A DNA stretch of 50,148 nt from Actinomycetales bacterium (lineage in GTDB: Bacteria; Actinomycetota; Actinomycetes; Actinomycetales; Dermatophilaceae). Position numbers and translations under genes: made by a program. This document shows positions 41,805-50,148 of this stretch, piece by piece (the first letter of the stretch is position 1; every line of letters begins with the position of its first letter). Below the pieces are notes generated by a model that was not told the DNA's origin, did no database searches, and saw only the letters and a list, made by a program, of their open reading frames with translations. Location of the stretch: the NCBI GenBank assembly GCA_016710645.1, contig JADJVI010000035.1, forward strand, positions 1-50,148. Direction: 5' to 3'.

Positions 41805-42292
41805 CGAGCGTGTGGCGCAGGATCCGGACTCGGCTGTGGTCGACGAATCGTCATGACTCCGGGCAGATCACCCCGTTGATCCTTGGCCTGTTTGTCATCT
41901 GCGCCCTGCTCATCGTCGGCGGGGTGGACGTCACCGCCGCGCAGTTGGCCCGCGTCCGGCTCGTGGACGCCGCCGACGCGGCGGCTCTGGACGCCTCCGA
42001 TGCTCTCGACGAGCCAGCGGGTTATCAGCGGGGCTTCGGTGCTGGGGTGGCCCTCACCAGCGACAGCGTCCGGAGGGCGGCCGCAGATCACCTCGCGGCG
42101 GGACCCAAACCGACCGGGATCACGGAGTGGCAGCTGGCCGAGGGCTCGGGCACCCCGGACGGCGCCACCGCCGTGGTGGTCCTGCGCGGTGACGCGCAGC
42201 TGCCGATCACCGGTGGTCTGCTCTCGGCGCTCGGTCGCAGTGTGACGATCACCGTCGAAGCTCGCGCCAGGGCTCCCCTCACCAACCCCTGA
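41801..42292 (+). CDS. TadG-like membrane-anchored protein
   Basis: A 163-residue protein with the Tad-domain N-terminus SGQITPLILGLFVICALLIV, then a helical stretch in which DAADAAALDASDAL is the typical TadG repeat, and a short beta-rich tail. It lacks the large vWA domain of full-length TadG. Last gene of the tad operon; a 71-bp gap with its own promoter element precedes prfB. The GTG overlaps the previous stop (GTGA). Confidence 0.8.
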   Translation: MTSVWRRIRTRLWSTNRHDSGQITPLILGLFVICALLIVGGVDVTAAQLARVRLVDAADAAALDASDALDEPAGYQRGFGAGVALTSDSVRRAAADHLAAGPKPTGITEWQLAEGSGTPDGATAVVVLRGDAQLPITGGLLSALGRSVTITVEARARAPLTNP

Positions 42293-42349
42293 GACCCCGC
42301 GAAGACCCGGCGACGCACTGGCGAAGAACCTCGGCGAGCCTGGCTCGCG

Positions 42350-42355
42350 TAGGCT
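42350..42355 (+). promoter_or_regulatory. -10 box TAGGCT before prfB
   Basis: TAGGCT is eight bases before the ATG at 42364. A GCGAGC/GCTCGC hairpin (42334-42348) immediately precedes it. Confidence 0.38.
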
Positions 42356-42363
42356 TGAGCGTT

Positions 42364-43476
42364 ATGGCCATCGACTTCTCGGAAGAGCTCAAGCACCTGC
42401 GCGCGACGATGGATTCGGTGCGTGAGGTCACTGGCCTGGACGCTCTGGCCGCGCAGATCACCGAGCTGGAGGCGCGGGCCAGCGTTCCGAACCTGTGGGA
42501 CGACCCGGAGGCCGCGCAGCAGATCACCTCGGCCCTGTCGCGCGCCAACGCCGAGCGTGATCGCGTCCTGAGCATGGACTCGCGCATCGAGGACCTCGAG
42601 GTGCTCGTCGAGATGGGCACCGAAGAGGGCGACGCCGACACCCTCGCCGAGGCCGAGGCCGAGCTGGCCAAGATCAAGAAGGACCTTGACGCGCTCGAAG
42701 TCCGTACTCTCCTGGCCGGCGAATGGGATGCCCGGGAGGCGGTCGTGACGATCCGCGCCGGTGCCGGTGGCGTCGACGCCGCCGACTTCGCCGAGATGCT
42801 CATGCGGATGTATTTGCGCTGGGCCGAGCGCCATGGCTATCCCACCGCGGTCCTGGACACCTCCTATGCCGAAGAGGCCGGTCTCAAGTCCGCGACCTTC
42901 GAGGTCAAGGTGCCCTACGCCTTCGGCAACCTTTCGGTCGAGGCCGGCACCCACCGCCTGGTGCGGATCAGCCCGTTCGACAACCAGGGCCGACGCCAAA
43001 CCTCGTTCGCCGCCGTCGAAGTGGTGCCCCTCATCGAGCAGACCGACCACATCGACATCCCCGAGAACGAGCTCAAGATCGACGTCTTCCGCTCCTCCGG
43101 CCCCGGCGGCCAGAGCGTCAACACGACCGACTCGGCGGTGCGGATGACCCACCTGCCCACCGGCATCGTCGTGTCGATGCAGAACGAGAAGTCCCAGATC
43201 CAGAACCGCGCCGCCGCCCTGCGCGTCCTGCAGTCCCGCCTGCTGCTGCTCAAGAAGCAGGAAGAAGCGGCCACCAAGAAGGAAATGGCCGGCGACATCA
43301 AGGCCAGCTGGGGCGACCAGATGCGTTCTTACGTGCTGCAGCCCTACCAGATGGTCAAAGACCTGCGCACCGAGCACGAGGTTGGCAACCCCAGCGCGGT
43401 CTTCGACGGTGACATCGACGACTTCATCGAGGCCGGCATCCGCTGGAAGCGGCACGCCGAGAAGGCCGACGCCTAG
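42364..43476 (+). CDS. prfB: Peptide chain release factor 2
   Basis: A 370-residue RF2 that recognises UGA and UAA stops. The SPF anticodon-like tripeptide is at residues 203-205 and the catalytic GGQ at 248-250. The frame is continuous: there is no early in-frame UGA and no sign of the programmed +1 frameshift that autoregulates E. coli prfB. Its TAG overlaps the opposing DinB gene's TAG on one CTAG palindrome. prfB lies just upstream of ftsE, as in many actinobacteria. Confidence 0.97.
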   Translation: MAIDFSEELKHLRATMDSVREVTGLDALAAQITELEARASVPNLWDDPEAAQQITSALSRANAERDRVLSMDSRIEDLEVLVEMGTEEGDADTLAEAEAELAKIKKDLDALEVRTLLAGEWDAREAVVTIRAGAGGVDAADFAEMLMRMYLRWAERHGYPTAVLDTSYAEEAGLKSATFEVKVPYAFGNLSVEAGTHRLVRISPFDNQGRRQTSFAAVEVVPLIEQTDHIDIPENELKIDVFRSSGPGGQSVNTTDSAVRMTHLPTGIVVSMQNEKSQIQNRAAALRVLQSRLLLLKKQEEAATKKEMAGDIKASWGDQMRSYVLQPYQMVKDLRTEHEVGNPSAVFDGDIDDFIEAGIRWKRHAEKADA

Positions 43477-44036
43477 CGCAGCCCGTTGGCCCAGAGGTCG
43501 CGCAGCAGGGCGATCTCGGCTCCGTGGTGGATGACCTCGCGCTGGATGTGCAGCACGAGCGTCGATCGGGGCAGCGCCGCAAAGGGACCCTCGGCCGGGC
43601 CCACCGGTTCGGCGAGGTCAGCGTCCGACCACGAGCGCACGCCAGCCAGCCACGCGGCATACCCGGCATCGAGCTGCGCGAGCGCCTCCCGAGCTGTCGC
43701 GGCATACGGGAACGTCGCGTAGTCCAGCACCGGCCCGCCGAAGTGCGACGCGACCCGCATCCCGAAACAGCCGACGATGATGTGCGCGAGGCGCCAGGCG
43801 ATCGTCGTCACCGGGGCAGGTTCGGGCGCCGGGAAGGCGAAGTCGATCGTCACCGGGCCCGAGCCGAACTGCGTGGGAGTGTGGCCGCCCCCACCGACGT
43901 GCAGGTTCCAGGCGCCGGGCACCGGCTCCCAGAAATACTCTGCGTCGGTCAGCCCCTCCAGGCGCGCCCGCAACTGGTGCTCCCAGTGGAAGGTGAGCTG
44001 GTCGGTGAGCTGCTCGTTCCAGTCCAGATCGCTCAT
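43473..44036 (-). CDS. DinB-like metal-dependent four-helix protein
   Basis: A 187-residue DinB/YfiT superfamily protein. Three histidines suited to bind a metal are visible: one in WRLAHIIVG and two in HIQREVIHHGAE. Related actinobacterial enzymes use mycothiol as a cofactor, but no specific activity can be read here. The ATG at 44036 follows a GTG at 44039; either could serve. It separates prfB from ftsE on the opposite strand, an insertion into a usually tight prfB-ftsE order. Confidence 0.83.
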   Translation of the reverse strand: MSDLDWNEQLTDQLTFHWEHQLRARLEGLTDAEYFWEPVPGAWNLHVGGGGHTPTQFGSGPVTIDFAFPAPEPAPVTTIAWRLAHIIVGCFGMRVASHFGGPVLDYATFPYAATAREALAQLDAGYAAWLAGVRSWSDADLAEPVGPAEGPFAALPRSTLVLHIQREVIHHGAEIALLRDLWANGLR

Positions 44037-44198
44037 CACTCCACTGTGCCAGCAGCCCAGCCGCCACGCCCGTCACACGGGAAACATGCGTTTCTCAGGT
44101 CTCACCCGTACCCTCGGAACGGCGACGATCGACATCTCGCACCCGTCGGTATGCCGTCACACGCACCACCCAGCGTCCCCGAGCTGCAAAGAAGCCCC

Positions 44199-45049
<851 letters not shown>

Positions 45050-45053
<4 letters not shown>

Positions 45054-45958
45054 AGCTGAGTTTCGTCCTCGGTGAGCTCGCCGCCGGGTTGCGCCGCAAC
45101 CTGTCAATGGCCGTCTCGGTCGTCCTCGTGACGATGATCTCGATGTACCTGCTGGGGCTGGGGCTGCTCGCCGCCCGCCAGGTCGACACCATGAAGGACT
45201 ACTGGTACGACCGGGTTCAGGTGTCGATCTTCCTGTGCGTCGAGGGCAGCCAGTACCCCGCGTGCGGTGGCAAGGCGACCACCGCCGACCAGCGCGAGCA
45301 GATCCGCAAGCAGCTGGAGCAGATGAAGCCGCCGGTCAAGGACGTCTATTACGAGTCGCAGGCCGAGGCGTTCAAGCGGTTCAAGGAGCAGTTCAAGAAC
45401 TCGCCGCTCGCCGAGCAGGCCACCGAACGGGCCTTCGCCGACTCCTTCCGGGTCTCGCTCACCGACGCCGGCCGGTATGACGTCATCACTAGTTCCTTCG
45501 ATGGCGCCCCGGGCGTCGGTCGGGTGCAGGACCAGAAGCTACTGCTGGACAAGTTCTTCACCTTCATGAACGTCGTGTCCTGGGCAGCCATCGCGCTGTC
45601 CGGATTGATGGTCTTGTGCGCCGTCCTGCTCATGGCTACGACGATCCGCCAAACCGCCTTCTCGCGTCGGCGGGAGACGACGATCATGCGTCTGGTTGGG
45701 GCCAGCAACGCCACCATCCAGACGCCGTTCGTCATGGAGACGGTGGTCGCCTCGCTGCTGGGCTCCGGCTTGGCCATGGGGCTGCTCTATGCCACGGTCC
45801 GCTACGGCGTCGAGGGCTACCTCAGCCGAGCGCTGCTGGACACCGCGTTCATTGGCCTCTCCGATGTCTTGGCCATCACCCCATGGATCCTCGGTGGGGT
45901 CACCGCTTTGGCCGTCCTCACGTCGTGGTTCACGCTGAGGCGTTATCTTCGAGTCTGA
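45050..45958 (+). CDS. ftsX: Cell-division protein FtsX
   Basis: A 302-residue permease-like partner of FtsE. One N-terminal helix (about 20-40), a large extracytoplasmic loop (about 45-165) with two cysteines (FLCVEG and PACGGK), and three C-terminal helices after residue 165. The outer loop in actinobacteria contacts coiled-coil peptidoglycan hydrolases; the gene following is such a protein. ATGA overlap with ftsE. Confidence 0.96.
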
Positions 45959-46013
45959 CCACGCCGCGATCCCCGGCGCTGCGTGCGTCGGGGGTGGATC
46001 TGGGGAAGGGAGA

Positions 46014-47348
46014 ATGATGCTCGGCTCACGAGGCGGCACCCGCCGCCGGTATGCCGTCGCGACCGCGGCAGCCACCGCCGTGTTGTGCGCGGTGTCCTTC
46101 TCGCTGCCCACCCTCGCGCGGGCCGACACCGGCGACGAGAAGAAGAAGGTCGACGCCCAGATCGAGCAGCTGCACGACGCACTCGAGGGGACGTCTGCCG
46201 AGCTGGCCCAGGCATATGTGGCCCTGCAGTCAGTGCAGGCCCAGCTGCCGGCCGCCGAGGCTGCGTTGGCCGACGCCCAAGCCAAAGCCCGGGCCGCCGA
46301 GAAATACAACACCGAGGTCGGCCTCCAACTGCAGGTCGCCCAGGCCAACGAAGCCCGGGCTGGTGAGAACCTCAGCCGCAGCGAGGCCGCGCTGGATTCG
46401 ACGCAGCGGGTGCTCGATGCCTTCGCGGCCGACATGTTCCAAGGGGGCGGAGACAGTCAACTGTCGGTCGCGCTCGGAGCGGTGAGTGCCGACGATTTCG
46501 CCACCCGACTGGTGCTCGCCGACACGGTCACCTCGATGACCAACGAGGCACTCAACCAGCTCGCCGCGGCACGAGCCGACGGCGAGGCCACCCGGGCCTA
46601 TCTCGTTGCTGTTCGTGCCGAGGTCGAGGACCTCAAGCGCCGCGCCGAGGCGGCCCTATCCGCGGCGAATGCGTCGAAGGCTGCTGCGGCGACGGCCAAG
46701 CAAGCCGTCGACTCGCTCATCGCCGAGAAGGCGTCCTACGCCGGCCAAGTCGAGAGCCGCAAGGCCGATGAGCTGGCCAAGCTGCAGGCCGCGGAAGCCG
46801 AGCAGGCCCGCCTGCAAGCCGTCCTCGTCGAACAGGCTCGCCTGGCGCGCGAGGCCGAAGCGGCCCGCAAGAAGGCCGAAGCCGCCGCCGCTGCGGCTGC
46901 CGCGGCGGCCGGCAAGAGCTACACACCGCCGGCCCGCGACTCCAACCCGACCGGGGGCGCGTTCCTCAGCTATCCCGCCAACGGCCGCATCACGTCCGAG
47001 TTCGGGATGCGATTCCACCCGATCCTGCTGGTGTGGAAGCTGCACACCGGCACAGACTTCGGCATCCCCTGTGGGACACCGGTCTATGCGACGGCGGCCG
47101 GACGGGTGATCAGCGCCGGGTGGGGCGGCGGCTACGGCAACCGGATCATGATCGACCACGGCATCCAGCGCGGCGTCGACCTCGTGACGACCTACAACCA
47201 CCTCTCCTCGATCGTCGCGCACGGCGGCTCGGTGGCGCGTGGCCAGCTCATCGGCTACTCCGGGACCACCGGCTATTCGACCGGCTGCCACCTGCACTTC
47301 GAGACTCTCGAAGACGGCAGCTTCGTCAACCCCCGCACCTGGATCTGA
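46014..47348 (+). CDS. M23 family peptidoglycan endopeptidase with coiled-coil N-domain
   Basis: A 444-residue secreted protein. A signal peptide with RRR and an ALA-type end (about residues 1-37), a long coiled coil (40-305) rich in Ala, Lys and Glu, a Pro-rich hinge, and a LytM/M23 domain with H344 and D348 (HTGTDFG) and H426/H428 (HLHFE) for zinc. This is the EnvC/RipC-like layout of hydrolases activated by FtsEX, and the gene follows ftsX by 55 bp. GGGAAGGGAG precedes two adjacent ATGs (46014, 46017). Confidence 0.93.
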   Translation: MMLGSRGGTRRRYAVATAAATAVLCAVSFSLPTLARADTGDEKKKVDAQIEQLHDALEGTSAELAQAYVALQSVQAQLPAAEAALADAQAKARAAEKYNTEVGLQLQVAQANEARAGENLSRSEAALDSTQRVLDAFAADMFQGGGDSQLSVALGAVSADDFATRLVLADTVTSMTNEALNQLAAARADGEATRAYLVAVRAEVEDLKRRAEAALSAANASKAAAATAKQAVDSLIAEKASYAGQVESRKADELAKLQAAEAEQARLQAVLVEQARLAREAEAARKKAEAAAAAAAAAAGKSYTPPARDSNPTGGAFLSYPANGRITSEFGMRFHPILLVWKLHTGTDFGIPCGTPVYATAAGRVISAGWGGGYGNRIMIDHGIQRGVDLVTTYNHLSSIVAHGGSVARGQLIGYSGTTGYSTGCHLHFETLEDGSFVNPRTWI

Positions 47349-47444
47349 CCCACCGAATCCGCGACGCGCGAGCGAGGCTGTCGGGGTACCGTGGGGGCCG
47401 CTGCCCGACCAGGGCGCGACACAGGTCAGAAGGGACGCGGGCTC

Positions 47445-47915
47445 GTGGGCAAGGACACAGGGCGCAAGCTCGTCGCGAGCAACCGCAAGGCTCGGCACGA
47501 CTACCACATCGAGGACACCTACGAGGCCGGCCTGGCCCTGTGGGGCACTGAGGTCAAGGCCTTGCGGGCCGGTCGTTGTTCGCTGGTCGACGGGTTCGCC
47601 CAGTTCACCGATGGCGAGCTCTGGCTGGAAGGCGTGCACATCCCGGAGTACACCCAGGGCACCTGGACCAACCACGCCCCTCGGCGCAAGCGCAAGCTGC
47701 TGCTGCACCGCGAAGAACTCGACAAGATCGAGGGCAAGATCCGCGAGAAGGGCCGCACCATCGTGCCGCTCGCGGTCTACTTCAAGGATGGTCGCGCCAA
47801 GGTCGAGATCGCCCTGGCCACCGGCAAGAAGCTCTACGACAAGCGCCAGGCGCTGCGCGAGCGCCAGGACAAGCGCGAGGCCGACCGCGCCATGCACTCC
47901 AGGAGCAACCGATGA
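47445..47915 (+). CDS. smpB: SsrA-binding protein SmpB
   Basis: A 156-residue trans-translation factor that binds tmRNA. NRKARHDYHIEDTYEAG and WGTEVKALRAGR are family signatures, and the basic C-terminal tail (KKLYDKRQALRERQDKREAD) enters the mRNA channel. No tmRNA gene is visible nearby. GTG 47445 with AAGGGA nine bases upstream is preferred. Its stop overlaps the next ATG. Confidence 0.96.
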   Translation: MGKDTGRKLVASNRKARHDYHIEDTYEAGLALWGTEVKALRAGRCSLVDGFAQFTDGELWLEGVHIPEYTQGTWTNHAPRRKRKLLLHREELDKIEGKIREKGRTIVPLAVYFKDGRAKVEIALATGKKLYDKRQALRERQDKREADRAMHSRSNR

Positions 47916-49849
47916 GGTATGCCGTCCGCCCACCCCTGCGCCGCGCGCTCCTTGCCCTCCTGCTGGGTCTGGTAGCCCTGGTCCTCCCCGCGGGAGTGGC
48001 TGTCGCGGCCGGGCCCGCGGAGGGGACGCTCACGGCATACCCGAGTGTGGATCTCATGCCGTCGATGGACTCGGCGTTCGTCCTGGACAAGGACGGCGGG
48101 GTGTCGGTGACCGAAACTATCCAGTACACCTTCGACTCGGCGGTCGGTGCCCGGCACGGCATTTACCGGGCCATCACGGTCCGCCAGGGGGTGGCCGACC
48201 GGCCGGAGGTCTATCGCTACTACGCCCTTAGCGATGTGTCGGTGAGCAGCCCGACAGGAGCCAACACCGACGTCGCGCTCGTGGACAACGGGTCGACGGT
48301 CTCGATCAAGATCGGCTCGGCCAACCGGACGGTGAGCGGCACGCAGACCTACGTCGTCAAGTACCACCTGGCCAATGTCGTCAATCCGTTCACCGACACC
48401 CAGACCGCCGAGTTCTACTACAACGTATTCTCCGGCGACGCGATCGCCAAGACCCGCGCGACGGTCAGCGTGACCGGTCCAGCCGGGGCGACGGCGACCG
48501 ATGTGCGCTGCGCGCGCGGGGTCGACGGGGAGTGCGACTCGGCCACTGCCGGCGCGACCTCGAAATTCGCCGTGTCCGCGTTGCGCAGCAACGAAAACCT
48601 CACCATCGCCACCCGGTATCCCCTCTCGGCGTTCGGCATGATCGCGCCTGACATCCGCGCCGGCGGGTCACCACTGCAGGAGGGCCAGGCAAAGCTCGCC
48701 TCCTTCGCGTCGTTGGCCGGTGGTGTGCTTGCGCCGATTCTCGCGCTGGTCGCCATGGGCACCCTGTTGGTGACCCGCGGCCGCGACGAGTGGTATGCCG
48801 GTCTGACGCCGGGATTGACGCCGGGTGCCACTGGGGCCGGCCCGGTCCGGCGCGGCGGCAAACCGACCGTCGCCGTGCAGTTCAACCCGCCGCCCGGAGT
48901 GCAGCCGGGTCTGGTCGGCACCGTCATCGACGAATCAGCCGACACCATCGACGTCTCTGCCAGCGTCATCGACCTCGCCGTCCGCGGTTTCCTGCAGATC
49001 GAGGAGGTCGAGGCCGGGGGGATGTTCTCGCGCACCGACTGGCTGCTCACCCGTTTGGTGCCGCGGCCCGGCGAGGTGCTGCGCCCCTACGAACAATCCT
49101 TGCTGGAGGGCATCTTCCGCGACTCCAATCCGGTGCGCCTGTCCGAGCTCAAGAACCATTTCGCTTCGACGCTGAGCAAGGTCAAGGACCAGATGTATGG
49201 CGAGGTCCTCGACCGCGGCTGGTTCCGCACGTCGCCGCAGACCACGCGAGGCATCTGGATGACCTTGGGGTCGGTGCTCTTCGGGGCCGGCGTCATGACC
49301 GCGTTCTTCTGGGGCAGCCCCAGCCGGGGTGTCGACCGCACCGCGGGGCTGGGTCTGCCGGTCGGGTCGGGGTTCATCCTCGGGGTGGGCCTGGCCATCG
49401 CCGGCGCCATTGTCGGCATTGCGGGGAGCAAGATGGTCGCCAAGACGGCCGATGGGTCGGCTGTATACGCACAGTCACTGGGATTCAAGCAATACCTCGT
49501 GACCGCCGAGGCGAGCCAGATCCGCTGGGAGGAAGCCCAGGACATCTTCAGCCGATTCCTGCCCTACGCGATCGTCTTCGGCGTGGCGGACAAGTGGGCC
49601 GGCACCTTCAAGCAAGTGGCCGAGGCAGCAGCGGCAGCGGGCCAGGTCATCCTCATGCCCAACTGGTACATCTACCACGGCTCGACCTTCCCCGACTTCG
49701 GCAGCATCACCGATGGGGTGGACAGCTTCTCGACGACCGCGAGTGGCACCTTCCAGTCCACTCCGGGATCGTCGGGCGGGTCCGGCTTCAGTGGCGGCGG
49801 TTCGTTCGGTGGCGGTGGGGTTGGCGGCTCCAGCTCCGGCAGCTGGTGA
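47912..49849 (+). CDS. DUF2207 domain-containing membrane protein
   Basis: A 645-residue protein: signal-anchor (about 10-30), an extracytoplasmic DUF2207 domain (about 45-235, ETIQYTFDSAVGARHGIYR), a membrane helix near 265-285, a cytoplasmic winged-helix-like region, two more membrane helices (about 455-510), and a Gly/Ser-rich tail with FSGGGSFGGGGVGG ending in GSW. The family is widespread and uncharacterised. ATGA overlap with smpB and AGGAG six bases upstream define the start. An iterated octamer lies just after the ATG. Confidence 0.9.
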   Translation: MRYAVRPPLRRALLALLLGLVALVLPAGVAVAAGPAEGTLTAYPSVDLMPSMDSAFVLDKDGGVSVTETIQYTFDSAVGARHGIYRAITVRQGVADRPEVYRYYALSDVSVSSPTGANTDVALVDNGSTVSIKIGSANRTVSGTQTYVVKYHLANVVNPFTDTQTAEFYYNVFSGDAIAKTRATVSVTGPAGATATDVRCARGVDGECDSATAGATSKFAVSALRSNENLTIATRYPLSAFGMIAPDIRAGGSPLQEGQAKLASFASLAGGVLAPILALVAMGTLLVTRGRDEWYAGLTPGLTPGATGAGPVRRGGKPTVAVQFNPPPGVQPGLVGTVIDESADTIDVSASVIDLAVRGFLQIEEVEAGGMFSRTDWLLTRLVPRPGEVLRPYEQSLLEGIFRDSNPVRLSELKNHFASTLSKVKDQMYGEVLDRGWFRTSPQTTRGIWMTLGSVLFGAGVMTAFFWGSPSRGVDRTAGLGLPVGSGFILGVGLAIAGAIVGIAGSKMVAKTADGSAVYAQSLGFKQYLVTAEASQIRWEEAQDIFSRFLPYAIVFGVADKWAGTFKQVAEAAAAAGQVILMPNWYIYHGSTFPDFGSITDGVDSFSTTASGTFQSTPGSSGGSGFSGGGSFGGGGVGGSSSGSW

Positions 49850-50148
49850 CGACCCGCCGGCCTGGCGACGTTCGGGTGGCCGACCGGCCCGGCGACGATG
49901 TCCAGCGCCGCACCATCTCGACGCTCGTCGCCACCCAGATGCTCGGCGGGCTCGGGGTCGGGGCGGCCATCTCGGTCAACGCGCTGCTGGCCAAGGCGGT
50001 ATCCGGCTCTGAGCAACTGGCCGGGCTGGCCCAAACCTGCGCCGTGCTCGGCGCCGCGGTCATCACCCTGCTCCTGGCGCGGATCATGGACCGTGAGGGT
50101 CGCCGGCCGGGGCTCAGCCTCGGCTACGCCATCGGAGTCGGCGGCGCC
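49846..50148 (+). CDS. MFS transporter, N-terminal part (3' end outside window)
   Basis: The first 101 residues of a major facilitator. The first helix (VATQMLGGLGVGAAISVNAL), the second (CAVLGAAVITLLLARI) and the MFS motif A loop MDREGRRPG are clear, and the window ends in helix 3. The GTG overlaps the DUF2207 stop (GTGA). A GTG 10 codons further in is an alternative start. Substrate unknown. Confidence 0.82.
   Translation, partial: MTTRRPGDVRVADRPGDDVQRRTISTLVATQMLGGLGVGAAISVNALLAKAVSGSEQLAGLAQTCAVLGAAVITLLLARIMDREGRRPGLSLGYAIGVGGA

Noticed and set aside
33399..42292. A complete type VII (ESX) secretion locus
   Set aside because: Only the EssC-like ATPase is present. No WXG100 substrate, EccB, EccD, EccE or mycosin-like gene is visible in the window.

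Overview
The window is high-GC (about 70% G+C), densely packed actinobacterial chromosome. It looks like Micrococcales, perhaps an Intrasporangiaceae/Dermatophilaceae-type organism; that placement is inferred from gene content and layout. Genes lie on both strands in short operons joined by 4-bp ATGA or GTGA overlaps. About 46 protein genes are supported. The two end genes (major facilitator transporters) are cut by the window edges. I see no tRNA, rRNA, CRISPR array or insertion sequence.

Layout. 1-0.7 kb: C-terminal half of an MFS transporter and its terminator. 0.7-1.5 kb: non-coding stretch with an AT-rich block, several hairpins and a 15-bp tandem repeat. 1.5-3.1 kb: cupin plus adenosine deaminase. 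3.1-10.3 kb: membrane cluster RDD, SpoIIM-like, DUF58, MoxR ATPase, DUF4350, DUF4129 and a polytopic protein. 10.3-14.4 kb: nucleoside/deoxyribose salvage operon (deoC, aldehyde dehydrogenase, a truncated ALDH-like protein, uridine-kinase-like protein). 14.4-18.6 kb: PH-domain protein, unknown membrane protein, phosphohexomutase/phosphopentomutase and purine nucleoside phosphorylase. 18.7-26.2 kb: LpdA-type flavoprotein, biotin-carrying acyl-CoA carboxylase alpha chain, aldo/keto reductase, a MerR regulator with a perfect palindromic operator, acyl-CoA dehydrogenase and carboxylase beta chain. 26.2-33.4 kb: mannosyltransferase-like protein, MauE-thioredoxin fusion, Maf pyrophosphatase, DUF885 metallopeptidase-like protein, a DUF222/HNH endonuclease with an SOS-box promoter, and a quinone-oxidoreductase-like protein. 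33.4-42.3 kb: an FHA/FtsK (EssC-like) giant protein divergent from a seven-gene Tad/Flp pilus operon. 42.3-50.1 kb: prfB, DinB-like protein, ftsE, ftsX, M23 peptidase, smpB, DUF2207 protein and the start of another MFS transporter.

How the parts fit. Adenosine deaminase, purine nucleoside phosphorylase, the phosphomutase, deoC and aldehyde dehydrogenase together make a route from (deoxy)nucleosides to bases, deoxyribose-5-phosphate, glyceraldehyde-3-phosphate and acetaldehyde. The acyl-CoA dehydrogenase and carboxylase subunits form a branched-chain or odd-chain acyl-CoA module. FtsE, FtsX and the coiled-coil M23 peptidase are the usual septal hydrolase-activation set.

The most striking sequence-level signal is not a gene. 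The octamer GTATGCCG (mostly as GGTATGCCGT) occurs about 70 times, evenly on both strands, roughly every 700 bp and nearly always inside genes. By base composition about two copies are expected. It shapes synonymous codon choice (TAT for Tyr, GCA for Ala). A second recurrent signal is a TANNNT -10 box placed 5-8 nt before the start codon of at least twelve genes, pointing to leaderless transcripts.
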